This document shows, in pieces, positions 1-11,535 of a stretch of DNA of 64,000 nucleotides. How positions within the stretch are numbered: the stretch's first letter is position 1; each line of letters begins with the position of its first letter. The translations under genes and the position numbers were made by a program. The stretch covers positions 1 to 64,000 of the forward strand of contig JAMXDE010000045.1 in the NCBI GenBank assembly GCA_026770025.1, read 5' to 3'. The notes below the pieces were generated by a model that was not told where the DNA came from, made no database searches, and worked only from the letters and a program-made list of their open reading frames with translations. Source of the DNA: Craspedostauros australis (lineage: Eukaryota > Bacillariophyta > Bacillariophyceae > Mastogloiales > Achnanthaceae).

Positions 1-660
1 TGGATCATCATACGCATGCAGCGCAGCGACCATGCTCGACCGCCAAAGAGGAGGAAGCCAGCGAGAGGAAGAATCGAGTAGTATCGACGTCAGCGTCACA
101 GCACCATCGCAAGTATCCTAAGATGATTGTAGCACTGGCCGCAGCACAGCAGACCACCACTATCAGCAGAGGAGGAAGAAGCCGTCGGAGAACGGCAGAC
201 AGCAGCACAGCAACCATCACAAGCATCCAAGAAGGAAACCACGGCGGGAACGGCGAGCAGCGTTCAGCACTGTCGCGAGTAGCCAAGAGGAGTTGCAGGC
301 GAAGCACAGCAACCATCCGCAAAGCAGACGAAAGGAGGGAGAATGCTCATTCAGCACAACAAACGTCGCAAGCGCCGAAGAGGAGGAATCCAACAAGGAG
401 AAATGGCGAAGCATCGCACAGCACCATCGCATGCACCGAGGAGCAACACAGCACCACATCACAACCATCACAAACCCAGGAGGAAGCCGCAAGGAGGAAC
501 CACGATCAGCAGTACAGCAACCGTCGCAAGCAGCCGAAGAGGAGGAAGCCGAAGAAGAGGAACGTGCAAGCAGCGACACAGTCAACCATCACGAGCAGCA
601 AGAAAGAAGTGCTGGACAGCCAGTACGGCAACCAACCCACAAACAAGACATGGAATTCTT
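1..660. repeat. Degenerate purine-rich minisatellite
   Basis: The stretch is built of imperfect, variably spaced repeats of two cores: one like CAGCAACCATCGCAAGC and one like GAGGAGGAAGCCG. They recur from about 50 to 570. All three + frames stay open for hundreds of bases and give Arg/Ser/Thr/Gln-rich peptides, as expected when a repeat has few T-containing stop codons. No domain or targeting sequence is seen, so I read this as a decayed minisatellite and not as a gene. Confidence 0.6.
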
Positions 661-3600
661 GACAGCGATGAGTGCTTGCGCTTGGCCTGGATTATGCCGG
701 TTTTCATCAGGAACGAAGCTGGCTAGCAGAACCAAGTCAGACTTTTTCGCTGCAACTATACGGTTCCTGTGCCCTGAAAGCTTTGTTTCTCTCTTTGTCG
801 ATCTTTCTAATACCATTCAAACCCCATTCAAACAGCCAAGTCCACATGATCTCTTTGTTTCTTGAACTGGCTGAAGAATACTGCACAGAAGCTGTGATGG
901 CTGGTCGCGGTGCTTATACGAGAAAACCATCCGCGGTCGTCATTTGGTGTCGTACCTGCAGGCCATTCATCTCTGCTTCCAAACAAAACAGGTAAGTGGA
1001 AACAAGCTCATATGGAGCGGATATTTCATGTGCGTTGTCTCGAGCGATTCCTCTTTCATTCCATATTACTTTTCAATCATTCCGATCCCTCATCATCAGT
1101 CATCTGGCCACCAAATACGCGGAGCTCACAGGAGATTGCAAGCACTTCCTCTTACTGTTGCGGTGTTCATATCAAGATTCCACGAACCGAGGATGGATCC
1201 GGAGCAAAGTGGTACTCCCCACAATCGCACGTCGGCCGGACTGACTATGAGCTTGGGATATCACTCACAGGAGCAAGCTGGTGTGGATCAAATGGTCCAT
1301 TTCCGGCTGTCAACTTCGATCGTTGTTATGTATCGCAGCCAGGCGGTCTCAAATCCAAGATCCCACCCAAAATGCCTGGTGATTGCAGAGGGGGGGTACA
1401 ACACGAGCCCACAATCAGTGCCCCAAATCCGTGCGAAGTCCTGCTGCTGTGAGGAAGTTAAGAACAGAGCAAGAGCGGCATGAGGCTTATCACGGTAGGA
1501 TAAGATTTCAGGGCACGTCGCGGCTGCTACCCGGAACCTAACCTTCACACGCAATCAGATGCTTATTTGGAGACTGCTGTTTCTGATTCAGTATGACTCG
1601 ACAATGGGCCCCGATTTCGATATCTAATGGTAATGCAGGTATAGAACTGTAGTTGATACTGTTCCAAATACTTCATGTTTGCTATTGGTTGTTTAGCATG
1701 AGAAAAGAAGTCTGCGAGTTCGATCATCAAAAATCCTCAGTCTCACTGTCACTGTTGCCGTCAATGCTGGGAAGAGTCGTGTTGACTGCGAAGTCGATTG
1801 CTGCGCTTGCCGTCCTCGACAATCTCTTGAACTTCATCTTCTTTGGACTATTATGGGCCCCCGTCCATAGGGAGGAGAACGCTTGAGATGGCTGCCCTGG
1901 GTCGCCTCATGATTGTATCTGCTCTGTCGTTTCGATCCGGAGGGGCGCCACATATCAACAGCTACAAGCTTGATTGCTGCATTCTTGATGCTGCTTGGCT
2001 GCTTCCTAGCAGCGGGGCTCCAAATTCCCGATGGTTGCATTGGGCATCGTCATCCCAATGCAGCCAACGGTCCTGTCGCATTTGCGCGCCGATCCACACT
2101 GTTGGACCCGCGACTTCTCATTGCTGTAACTTGGAATCCGGAATTGTGCGAATCGACGATGGTTTCCATTGCTATAGGCTGGTTCCCGGATTTGTATTGA
2201 TTGATGCCGATACCACCTTGTCTGTAGGTTGCATCCGGTTCTTCCAAACCGTGCTGGTAATCTTGAGCTGGCACCACTTGACTTGTCCTTGATTGCTCAG
2301 TCATCACGCTGGTTGTGTTGGTGATTGTAAATGACGCGGTAATGAGAAGTTGACATGTACATGCAACAGCAGTAAGTTTTTTTTTGTTTGTTTGCCAGTT
2401 CCATTGTGTGTTATCTGCTATGGTCATCAAAGCACAATCAATCAGACGGAAGCCAATGGCTGTGGTTACTCACCTGCTTTCTCCACATGTGGAAGAACGC
2501 ATCTTCATCATCGTTGGTTCCCTCTTCCAGGACACTTTCATGGAACCCTTGATGGCAACTTTCCAGCTCACCATATTACTACGGGATCCAGTGATGCTCT
2601 TCTGGTCTTTGGTGAGTCAGAATCTTGGGGGGATCGGACAGGTACTTCCGAGTCAAGCGCTCTGGCTCGTTGCAAAGAAGCCTGGTGGAGAGCTCCATGC
2701 CCATCATGGGCAGCGGTAAGTACGGGTACTTCTTCTTCACTGATGCCTCCTGCTGATCTCACGGGTTGGCGATTCTTGTTGAAGCATTTCGCTCTCTGTC
2801 CATGTTTCGTATCACCTTCGCCCTTCTTCAGGCAACGATGTCTCCGTGGACCTTGCTCGAGCATCAGGGCTCGGGATGGAGGCTTCTTCGATCTTGATCG
2901 ACCTTGCCATCGTCCGCAGAGTGAAGCCTTCACCTTTGCAACACATCCTTGTCAAAACGAACTTTCGATGACAGGCAATCGAGGAGCGGCCGTCGCCTAC
3001 CACATCTCGCACGTGATGTCGTGTTATCACGCGTTTTTTTTGGAATGGATGGAGAGGTTTATGTTGTACTCCATCCCTTGTCCTCGTCGTCGGCATGTCA
3101 GGTGGTCGTCGTCCATTGCCTTCGTCATCTTGCTGCCTTGCTGCAAGTTGATCCTTCGTTGGTGTTGTGGCGAAATTGGTATTCGTTGCCTGTTGACGCT
3201 GGCGTAGTGGTCACAACAAGGGGAGGTCGTTGATTGCGGGGAGGTGTTTTCGATGAGGGCTGGCTTCGTTGTGTTTGTGATCTGCACTGTGATGGGTTTG
3301 TTTGCGTCGTTTTGTGAGGCAGTATTGTTGCCTGTCCAGGGCCGAGGGTTCTTTTCGAATGCGTTGCTCGCAGCGCTTTCATGCCAAGCCTTGTCCAAGT
3401 TGCCGCTCGAGGTAGTACTCCTCTGCCTGCTCGCTGTGCGCTCCGCTGGCAGGTCCGCCAAGGATGTGCCTGCTTGCTGTTCAATAACACGCGAAGCTGT
3501 CAAAGCGGCTCGATTCGAGGAGATACTCGAGGATGTCCAGATCAACCTCTGGAGCTACCGTTTTGAATTTGACGGTTGGGTGTTTGCTTTGCGGGTACCA

Positions 3601-4143
3601 GCAGAGCGCGCGTGGGTGAAACAAGATGTGCAATTGCGCTTGTCGTGAGAATTTATTTTGTGTGTGCTCGTGAGTGGGTGCCGTGATGTGGTTTCGGTGC
3701 GCGTGCTCTTGTTGATTTTGTGGGAGCGGAATGTTGTGAGCCTCGAGTTTGTCGAACCCCCTCCATTTTCGTCGTCGTCCAAAACTTCTACGATCCCGAC
3801 GAGAGAAAGCAATTTGCCTTGGCCCATCTAGCAAGATCGAGTAGCTAGTCTCGTCGCGCAGTCAACAGTGCAACCACAATGGTGATCGCACTCATCTTTG
3901 GGCAGCAACGGGCACCCCAGATTTTAAATCATCCTACCATGGTGCGACGAGTCATGCAAACGGCTATAAACGTAACCATGGCGCGAAAGTGGATAAGGGC
4001 GACGGCAATGGCAAAATGCGAAGTATAGCAAATACGACCGTGCCAATTCGAGTGCCATCTGCGTCCGAGGGGTAGCACACATAACCGACAACAGAAGGTG
4101 CCATCATAACACATGGCTAACAACACAACCTACCTAAAGCAAA
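661..4143. other. Gene-poor region, no supported gene
   Basis: Several overlapping open frames of 60-285 codons exist on both strands (for example 2350-3207 on + and 3027-3545 on -). None shows a recognisable domain, and the frames contradict each other. The - strand between 1.8 and 3.8 kb gives hydrophilic, protein-like pieces in shifting frames, which may be an old decayed gene or retroelement gag. That is a guess from composition only. No RNA gene or complete repeat element was seen. Confidence 0.4.
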
Positions 4144-4644
4144 ATGAAATGGGCCGATGCCAAAAAGGTGCTGAGGAGACCTGAAAAAGAGGGAGCTATC
4201 ACACCCGGCATGACACCCAAACAAATCTACGAAGGTCGTGCTGAGTTTTGCAGCGATCAGACTAACGTCAACTTCCGAAACAACTTGATCGTGCTATCTG
4301 AAGCAATTGAAAAGTACAAGCAGATGCGGACGAAGTCGACAAAGCGCTCCAAGCGTTTGAACGTATGGCACATCCACCACCGGGCAGACACGAAGCCTGA
4401 GATGGGATGGATGCGGAAGCACCAACGGAAATGCTCAGCAAGACATATGCGGTATGAGTCATTTGACGAACTATACACAGGCAACTTCATGACAGGCGGG
4501 GTGCTATCATGTGTTTCCCGATGGGATCAATTTCGGAAACACTTTCAAGCGGGCGACAAGATCAAAGTACGATTCTTTGTATTGGCAGCAACGCAGAAGG
4601 AAAGAAGCGTTTCACGAGAGGTGGAAGCTGATAACGTGTATTAG
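4144..4644 (+). CDS. Unrecognised basic protein, 166 aa
   Basis: Single open frame from ATG to TAG giving a Lys/Arg-rich protein with no signal peptide or membrane segment. The first 50 residues read W-A-D-A-K-K-V-L, then GAITPGMTPKQIYEGRAEF. From memory this recalls a short domain recurring in diatom hypothetical proteins (Trp, Ala-Lys, acidic-Gly-x-Ile, MTP, IY, RxEF), but no search was possible. The rest, with several aromatic residues (RWDQF, RFFVLA), matches nothing I know. It stands alone, with a hairpin about 250 bp downstream. It could be a transposon passenger or a fragment of a longer gene. Confidence 0.35.
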   Translation: MKWADAKKVLRRPEKEGAITPGMTPKQIYEGRAEFCSDQTNVNFRNNLIVLSEAIEKYKQMRTKSTKRSKRLNVWHIHHRADTKPEMGWMRKHQRKCSARHMRYESFDELYTGNFMTGGVLSCVSRWDQFRKHFQAGDKIKVRFFVLAATQKERSVSREVEADNVY

Positions 4645-4899
4645 CGAATAGGTTTATCAACAATGCAGCATCACCCTTGTTCACTAGCTATTTGATTTTC
4701 TTTTGTTTGATGGTAGAGAGTGAAGCAGAGGGAGGTACTATGCACCACACTCACTCTACAAACCGTTAGCACCAGTTGTAAGTTTTTTGGCTCCTCGTGG
4801 TGTGGGATTTTTTCGTGTTGCTAGCCTAGCCTAGAGCAAAATTGTCGATCCATCCCAACTACTGCTTCATAGATGCCTGTATCGCAACACCACATCACT

Positions 4900-4950
4900 A
4901 TTATTAAAATAATATCCTGTCGACGCCTCACTGGCGACGTAACAGGATAT
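4900..4950. other. Two adjacent inverted repeats
   Basis: ATTATTAAAATAAT (4900-4913) is a 6-bp-arm palindrome. It overlaps an imperfect hairpin with arms ATATCCTGT (4912-4920) and ACAGGATAT (4942-4950), whose inner parts CGACGCC and GGCGACGTA also largely pair. It lies ~260 bp after the stop of the ORF at 4144-4644. It could be a transcript 3'-end structure or the relic of a small inverted-repeat transposon. Confidence 0.5.
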
Positions 4951-6343
4951 CTGAACTTAATGCATTTAACTTACAATGTAACACCATTTTGGTGATAACG
5001 TGTGACCGTGTGCTCGCGCAAAACTCTGGATGGTGCCATGCTGCCATTACTTCGCCATCGCAAGATGATGCCCAAATCATCTTATTTTTGTCCCACGCTG
5101 CATGCCTTGGTGTCTCCACAGCTACGCATTAATGTTAGCTCCCTGACAGGCATGCACGTTTTAGATCTGCCCGTTCAATCACATTCGTCAGCACCATCGC
5201 TGAAGGCAATCATTTTTTGGAAATGAGGATGGGTCGGAGCAGCTTTGCTTCATCTGACCATATCCTCCCATCATCACCATCTCTGTTTCCCCCATGCAGT
5301 ATCACCTCGACCTCATGATTCTTGAGTACACGTTGCTGGCATGCCCCAAAATGCCTCAAGATGGATCTCCGGATTTTTATCCGCTCCCGACGCTGGCGCT
5401 TTGTCAGTTTTTCTTTGTATAAAAACAAGAATTGACTGCCACATTTGCTTGATTTCAACCTCTTCCGCTGCAATAACGACCGATCCCCCCTTCTCCACCT
5501 CCATTCCTGACTTTGATGTTGAACACACCTTATGTGGGTGGGTGTGGCGTGTGGTTGGGAATATTCAGCTGCACCACCACAGCAAATCCCTGTTTGGAGT
5601 GCTGCAGGCAACCCCTCGAAACCATGTGCCCCTTCACCGTAGACTTGCGTTCCTCCACATTCGCCCCTTTCCAGGCGATCATTCAACCTCAACCTTGTAG
5701 GAGCCTTCACCTTGATCTCTTCATTCAGATGCGTCTTGGCCCCTCGATGGTTGACGAATGGCTGTGGATCGCCAATGCACAGCCCGTGCCCAACTTGCAA
5801 AATTGCCACGCTTTTTTAACCCCTTCGCTGTTTTCCGCTCCCTGTCGGAAATGAGCCATGCATAGCGCCCCCCGTTCCCATCCACCAAGATTTCATGGCG
5901 TTGCGTCTGTATGCTTGATCCTGGATGGACCTGATGGTTGGTACAATGCCGTCCAATGGCTTTCGACGGTCTTTGCGGAGTCTGGTTTGTTTCCCGATTT
6001 TGTTGTTCGTACTGGGGCGTCCTTGGTGACTGTCTTTTTCTTTCTTGCCCAAGTGAGTGTGGTGCAAAGCCGAGCCTTCGCCTCTCCACCACGCGAACTC
6101 TCTGGAGTTGTGGTTGTTGTGGTGGCTGGTCGGGACAACGTTTGAAAGTAATGACAAACGTTGAAGTACTCAAAAACGTTGAAAGTACGCGATCGCTGAT
6201 AACGCACATAACTGGCAAATAACCGGTTTTCTACAGATCGACAGCGTGGGATTGAACCTGCCGACCAAAGGTATTTTGTCGTAAACAGTTGAATCGGACC
6301 TTGACCGAACAACGTCCATACGCCAGTTTCAGCGGATTTTCCC
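4951..6343. other. Gene-poor region with decayed - strand frames
   Basis: On - there are two overlapping frames, 5721-6218 and 5210-5809. Parts look protein-like when read across a frame change near 5.8 kb, for example around LVDGNGGRYAWLISD and then GDPQPFVNHRGAKTHLNEE. No family could be named and no clean start or splice sites were found. I treat it as a possible decayed gene. Confidence 0.25.
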
Positions 6344-6356
6344 GTGCTACTTGCGA

Positions 6357-6804
6357 TGTCCACCGAAATCATCGTGGTGGGTTCTTCGCGTCGTGGATCA
6401 TCCCTCGAGTCGTTCGATGACATCCAACTTCCCGAAGATACTGGTTCTGAATTGGTATGCAGTATCGCGTTGACTCCCCCAAGGACAATCACAGAGGAGA
6501 TTTTCCTTCTCAGATTTCACAAACAATGTATCCTGAAGAAGCGCAACTCCGCAACGGTGGCCAAGTCGGGGCACAATCCGAAAGTCTCATCGTGCAGTCG
6601 AGCGAGCAAGCTATCCGCTTCGATCAGATTGTGTCTGTCCACTGTCGTATCATGCCACAGGTGGAACTGCGCATCCATGCATGCGTTTTGGTTGGCGGCA
6701 CGTTTTTGCTTCATGATCATGCAGAGGATCATGAAATGGAGGATAAAACAAAACTAATGGACGACATAGATGATATCATAATCGACATCCGTGGCGCCAA
6801 CTGA
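6357..6804 (+). pseudogene. Leader ORF of array unit A, unrecognised
   Basis: Upstream of every LRR-like copy is a conserved segment beginning MSTEE/MSTEI and containing the motif FDDIQLP. In this unit the segment starts at about 6357 and shifts frame near 6460. The second frame (6457-6804) then stays open to a TGA and gives a plausible protein with PEEAQLRNGG, VHCRIMPQVELRIHACVL and an acidic end rich in Asp and Ile. In the other units the same segment is shorter and shifted (for example 15699-16079 and 19233-19690). I cannot name it; it may be a lost neighbour gene or a former 5' exon of the LRR gene. Confidence 0.3.
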
Positions 6805-6948
6805 TACTGGGACCACATACTCTGCCTGTTGTGTGTGTGTCCTCTAGGGCTCGTGACGATGTGTACCACCCACAGCAACAATCACAACGTGTCACCCCAG
6901 CAGTAAACACAGCAACCACAGGCGACATAAGAAAAGGAGAACCGTAAC

Positions 6949-8340
6949 ATGATGCTGTCGCCAACAACAAAACCAACACCAACCATGATCCAAACTTCCA
7001 AGACTTTCTGGAACAACTCCATGGAAAAAAGAGCTGCCACGAAAAGACCCCACAACACCGCAGGCCCACACGTAGAGCAGATCGACTGTACAGTATCACA
7101 CCCAAGCGGATGGAATACTGGATATGGCCATCGAAGCAGGATTCACTTTTTCATGACTGTGGAACGAGCAAGCGGCAGCACAAGGAACGTTCTTATCACC
7201 TCATGTTTCTAACTGAGCGATTCGTTGCTCCAGAGCTTCGGGCAGATGCGCGATTCCCGATTCCTGCATCTGGACTTCAGCACCTATGACCAATTGGGAG
7301 AAGACAAGCAAGCGATTCCTTCGTATGCGTTGGAGTGTCAGAACACCCCCCGATCTGCATCCGCGAGAATCCACTGCGCAATGATTCGTGGAGATGAAGC
7401 AGCTCCAAGATTCCCTCTTGTGCCTTGTAGTAAATTTGCGGCTTGTGATCTGTTGATTGCGAACAAGCTCCATGTTCAAGGCTCTCAAAACTTCGAAGTG
7501 TGTGTGTGTGTAAGTTGATTCACTGCAATCGCCCAAGTGGGGGCGTGCTGAGTTGTGCAGATGGCGGTCTCAACAATTGCAGATCAACCGGTATCCTTTT
7601 TCCGCCCTATATCACTTGTATAGCTTGCAAGCTATCCAGTCAAACACGCATCACCCGCTCCACCAGTCAATTTCTTGGTAAGACTACATCTGAACAACGA
7701 ACCTACTCACGACCAGGAATCGACCAGATCATCCACTCCTTCAGTGCATCACACCTGAAGAGCTCAAGTGTACATCTTGGTTCGGGTCCCACCGCAAGTG
7801 AGCAGGTACAATGCTCGATGCATTGATATCGCTCCTGGGAAACAAGATCTTGTCATGCGTGCTCGGATACTCTGGCCTTTGGGGGATGCTGGCATGTTTG
7901 AGTTCCAACCTGAACCCTCTCAAGCACAAACGGAAGCACTATCAGCAAGCCTTGGAGGCGCTACCCAACTCACTATCTCGATATTTATCTACTCCCGCCC
8001 TGCGACATGGCCTGTGTACGATGTACTTGTTTAACGTCCTTGCGGGCGGAACAGGTGAGAGCAATGCTGGGTTCCCTTTCCGACTGGTCCCGGCCGCTGG
8101 CCCTGTTTGGGGAGTCTGATGGAACCAACAACGTGCGGAGTAGACTTGATCCAATGGGTTTTCCACGAACGAGACTTTTCACATTCTGCTGCAGTGCAGT
8201 GATATGTTGGACAGCAGACATTGACGATCGTCGTGCCGATGAGCAACGGCAGAAGAATCTCGCCGAGCGACGAGCTTCTGATTGGCTGCTCGGGTGTCCA
8301 CAAAGCAAAGAAATGTTGTGTCAATGATTGATGCGATGCC
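6949..8340 (+). pseudogene. LRR-like array copy A, decayed
   Basis: Homologous over its length to intact copies E and F, but split by many small insertions and deletions. Recognisable pieces in changing frames include TMIQTSKTFWNNSMEKRAA (the FKTFWKQLH region), the RMEYWDMAI region, the leucine-rich middle with CDLL and NKLHVQG, and the C-terminal WSRPLALFGE segment near 8.08 kb. No open frame exceeds about 110 codons. It is the most diverged of the six copies, which suggests the oldest loss. Its convergent neighbour is acidic protein copy 1. Confidence 0.75.
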
Positions 8341-8619
8341 GTAATCCACCTTAAACAACTGTAGGCAACTAATCTCGTCTATCTCCACTGACTGAAGCGA
8401 GTCTAGTGATGTCCATGCCACTTGCGTGTTCCTGCAAAGACCAAAAGAGCAACGACGATAAACCACACAACGTTCAACACCAAAAAGCAAAGAGTCACGA
8501 TGATCTATAATACAGAATACTACTGATTTGGTGTGTGCTCTATCTCCGCGATGCGCATGCTTGACTTTCAGTTGTCAACGAAAGTCAAGCGTCCGGCAGT
8601 CGGGAGTCGCAGAAACAAA

Positions 8620-10193
8620 CTGATTTTTTCGCCGCCAGCAGACACCGCTGCGAAATGCCACCGCCGATGAATGAGGACGCCGCCCCCGATGACGACGACG
8701 GACCATGATTTGCTCTTTGTTTCCGTTCTTCCGTTCTGGTTCCTGCATCGTCGGCGTTGTGGTGGTGGTGGCCGTCTGTGCCTCAATGTCGACTAATGCA
8801 TGCTTGTGGTGTTGCCGGCGTCCTGCTCGACCACGTTCTTCAGATCGAGATGGTTGCTGGATCCCTTGGAGGGTCTGATGGATTCTTTCGCGTGAGCTGC
8901 TTGACTTGTGGATCTTGATTGATGGTTTGCGTCAGATCAGTTGTTGGGAGTCATGGAGTGATGGATATTTCGATGGGAGTTGGTGCGCGAGACGAGCTGG
9001 GTGAGCAGTTCCTCGGTTGGTGTCGGTTGTCTCGTTGAGGAGGATGGCGGATGTGAGATGTACGTTGACGCTGGGTCTTTGGCGGAAGGTGGATCCTCAC
9101 CGTCCATGTCCATGTCCATGTCCATGTCCACATTGCTGTGGTTGGATTCCTTGGAAAGGGAGTTGGTGGCGTCCTCGGTTGCCGTGGTTGCTGGTCGATG
9201 AATTGGAGGTGGCGGCGTGCGCTGGGTGCCGTCATTTTTTGGCTGAGACCATGGAAGAGAAGAGCCCGGAATCCCATTGGAATGGGCACCGAATTCGCCT
9301 GGCTTGCGTTTGTTGACAGTTCTGGTGGATGGTCGCTCCGTCTCGTCGCCCTCCTCGCCTGCGACGACAGACTCCAGTCCACCTTCCTGGCGGATGGAGG
9401 ACATCCTCTTGGCGGAGGAGAAGCCGAAGGACGAGATCCCCGTTGGAGAGGCGTTGGGGCTGCCTCTGGCCGGCTGGGACGTCCTGGACGGCGCGGTGTT
9501 GGGAGATGTTCCGATCGCACGTGGGTGCTGGTCGGATGTGGAACGGAATTCGTCATGAAGGAGTCGTCTCGCATGGAGTCGTCCTCGTCTGTGAACTCGT
9601 CGAAGCCTCCATCGGTCGTCTTGTCGGTCATCTTGTCGCCCGCCTCCTCATCGGAACACTGGCTCTCGATGTCGTCATCGTCATCGTCGATGATGTGGAT
9701 GTCGTCATCTACTCTGCTGCGTGTTGGCGCCGGCACCCGCGCTGACGTTGTGACTCTGGCTGCGACTGTGGCTGCGACTCGCGGCTGTTGGCGTCGGCAC
9801 CTTCATCGTCGTCGCTGTTGTCCGCTGTCAATGTCGTCGTCCAGGCCTTCTTCGAAGCCTTCGTCGAAGGGCTCGTCGTCGCTGTCCACCACCCTCCTCG
9901 CACTGATGGAGTCCACCATGTCGGCGTCGAAGTCCTGCTGCGAGTGCATGGAGAACTCTGCCTCATTGTCATCGCTGTACACGGTCTTGCTGCTTGCTGC
10001 CCAGGTCGTCCATGTACTTGGAGGTGTAGGCGGAAGCGTGGCCGGTGGGCAATGATGCTGCCGATGACGACATGGAGCTTGGTGATGGCGCAGAGTTGAG
10101 GCTGTACTGGTGACCGGTCTTGCGTTCAATGCCAGACGTGGAGGAGGACGACCGTGAAGCCTTGCTGGTGAATGAGAATCTGTTGTCTTCCAT
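8620..10193 (-). pseudogene. Acidic tail-anchored membrane protein, copy 1, broken
   Basis: Same gene as at 13233-14794 and 21495-23124. The N-terminus MEDNRFSFTSKASRSSSS begins at 10193. The Ser-rich and Asp/Glu-rich parts are intact in pieces, but the frame changes near 10.0, 9.8, 9.4 and 9.2 kb, and the C-terminal membrane segment near 8.6-8.7 kb is corrupted. In this copy the acidic stretch runs directly into TNSVPHPTSTHVRSEHL, because a T-run (- strand) has two Ts where copies 2 and 3 have three. That makes it useful for judging the ancestral frame. The start is shared by all three copies. Confidence 0.7.
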
Positions 10194-10200
10194 CGATTTG

Positions 10201-10255
10201 TGTTGTCTTCTGTTGTCTTCTGTTGTCTTCTGTTGTCTTCTGTTGTCTTCTGTTG
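10201..10255. repeat. 10-bp tandem repeat TGTTGTCTTC x5
   Basis: Five perfect copies of TGTTGTCTTC at 10201-10250, followed by a partial copy, just upstream (on -) of the start of acidic protein copy 1. The same place in copies 2 and 3 has only one or two degenerate units, so the array expanded in this unit alone. Confidence 0.9.
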
Positions 10256-11535
10256 TGTTGTTTTGAGAATGATCCGCTCTGTTGCTTCGTTCAATCGTTC
10301 AATCGCACAATGTTGAATGTCCAATGGACGGCCTGTTTGTGACTAACGTACTTGCCGATGGTGCAGTATCCAATGTCCAATGTCCAGTGGTGGATCTGAT
10401 CTCCCTCTCTCCAGTGATCATACTGAGGCAATGGCTGATGCGATGCGATGGGATACACAATGTGGTTGATGTTGATGATGGTGTCGTTGCTGCCATTGCT
10501 GGGCCTGCCAGAGGAAATGGCCGTCGGTGGTCCTCAATCTATAACGGAAGAAAAGTGTCGGTGATGGCGATGACCATGAGTTCGTTGCCACCAACATGCA
10601 CGCAATGCAGATGACATCAAGCATCCTCTTTTGATGCATCAACCGATGCATTGGCGCCATTGGTGCCATTGCTGTGATTCTTCTGGTTGCGGCTGTCTCT
10701 GTGGTTGGGCGATCAATGAGTGAGGAACCAGTCAAAATGCCGGCATCGTTCGAAGTCTCTCTCTCGAAGCAGAGAGAGAGAGAAGCGAGAGAGAGAGTGT
10801 TGGTATCGTACTCGGTGGATAGACACTTGATGGCAACGGTGATCATCATGTGAGCATTGCGGTTGTGACGATCTGTATCAGTATTCTGCAGCGATCTCTG
10901 CAACAGCGCCACCACCATGGCCATCATCATCGCCACAGAGTTCGCAACGATTGGGTGAAGCGAGATGAGTCCTGGATACGTTTGTTGTCGATTGAAACAC
11001 GAGTGGTGTCACCATCATCGCCATCGCCGCGTTCTGGACAAAACGTGAGAAACGCCTCTGATGTCCACGGAAGGAATCATCGTGGTGAGTTTTGCACATC
11101 GCGGATCCGCCCATCGAAGCCGTTCAACATCCAAATGCCGAAGCACATAGTATGCATTCGTATGGTATCGTGGTTGACTCCCCCAACTCCGCAGCGTGGC
11201 CAAGTCGGGCACCATCGAAGGTCGTATCGTGTGCGCGAGCGAGCGAGTTAGCCAGCTTCCGATCATGATGTGGCTGTCCACGATCGTACCATGCCATGGT
11301 GGAACTGCGCAAGTCCATGAAGGCGTGTTGACTGACGACACGTTGCTTCGTGATCAACGCACAGGATCATGGAACGGAGGACAACTTGAGCAGATGAGCT
11401 CACAATCGACATCCAGGCTCAACTGATTTGGGACTACATACTCTACCAGCTCTGCCTACTCTACCTACTCTACTCGTACGATTGTACCACCAACAGCAAT
11501 AAGCAGCAACGACAAGAAAAGGGACGAACCGCAAC
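10256..11535. promoter_or_regulatory. Divergent spacer between acidic copy 1 and LRR copy B
   Basis: It holds, in order: conserved A/T-poor DNA upstream of the - gene; an orphan - strand segment coding MHQKRM plus a hydrophobic stretch (from 10639 down); a CT/GA inverted repeat at about 10757-10799; a conserved block ending in GTGAGCATTGCGGTTGTGAC; and a leader-ORF relic at about 11.05-11.43 kb. The same parts in the same order occur in the other four spacers. A shared bidirectional promoter is inferred from this conservation, not shown. Confidence 0.4.

Noticed and set aside
2350..3207. 285-codon + frame
   Set aside because: Cys/His/Trp-rich product with no domain or signal logic, and several - frames overlap it. 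Looks like chance in low-stop sequence.
9138..10055. Long + frames opposite the acidic protein copies (also 13392-14656 and 21910-22986)
   Set aside because: They are mirror images of Asp/Ser-rich - strand coding and give Val/Ser/Cys-rich products with no domain; the MEDNR frames are the better reading.
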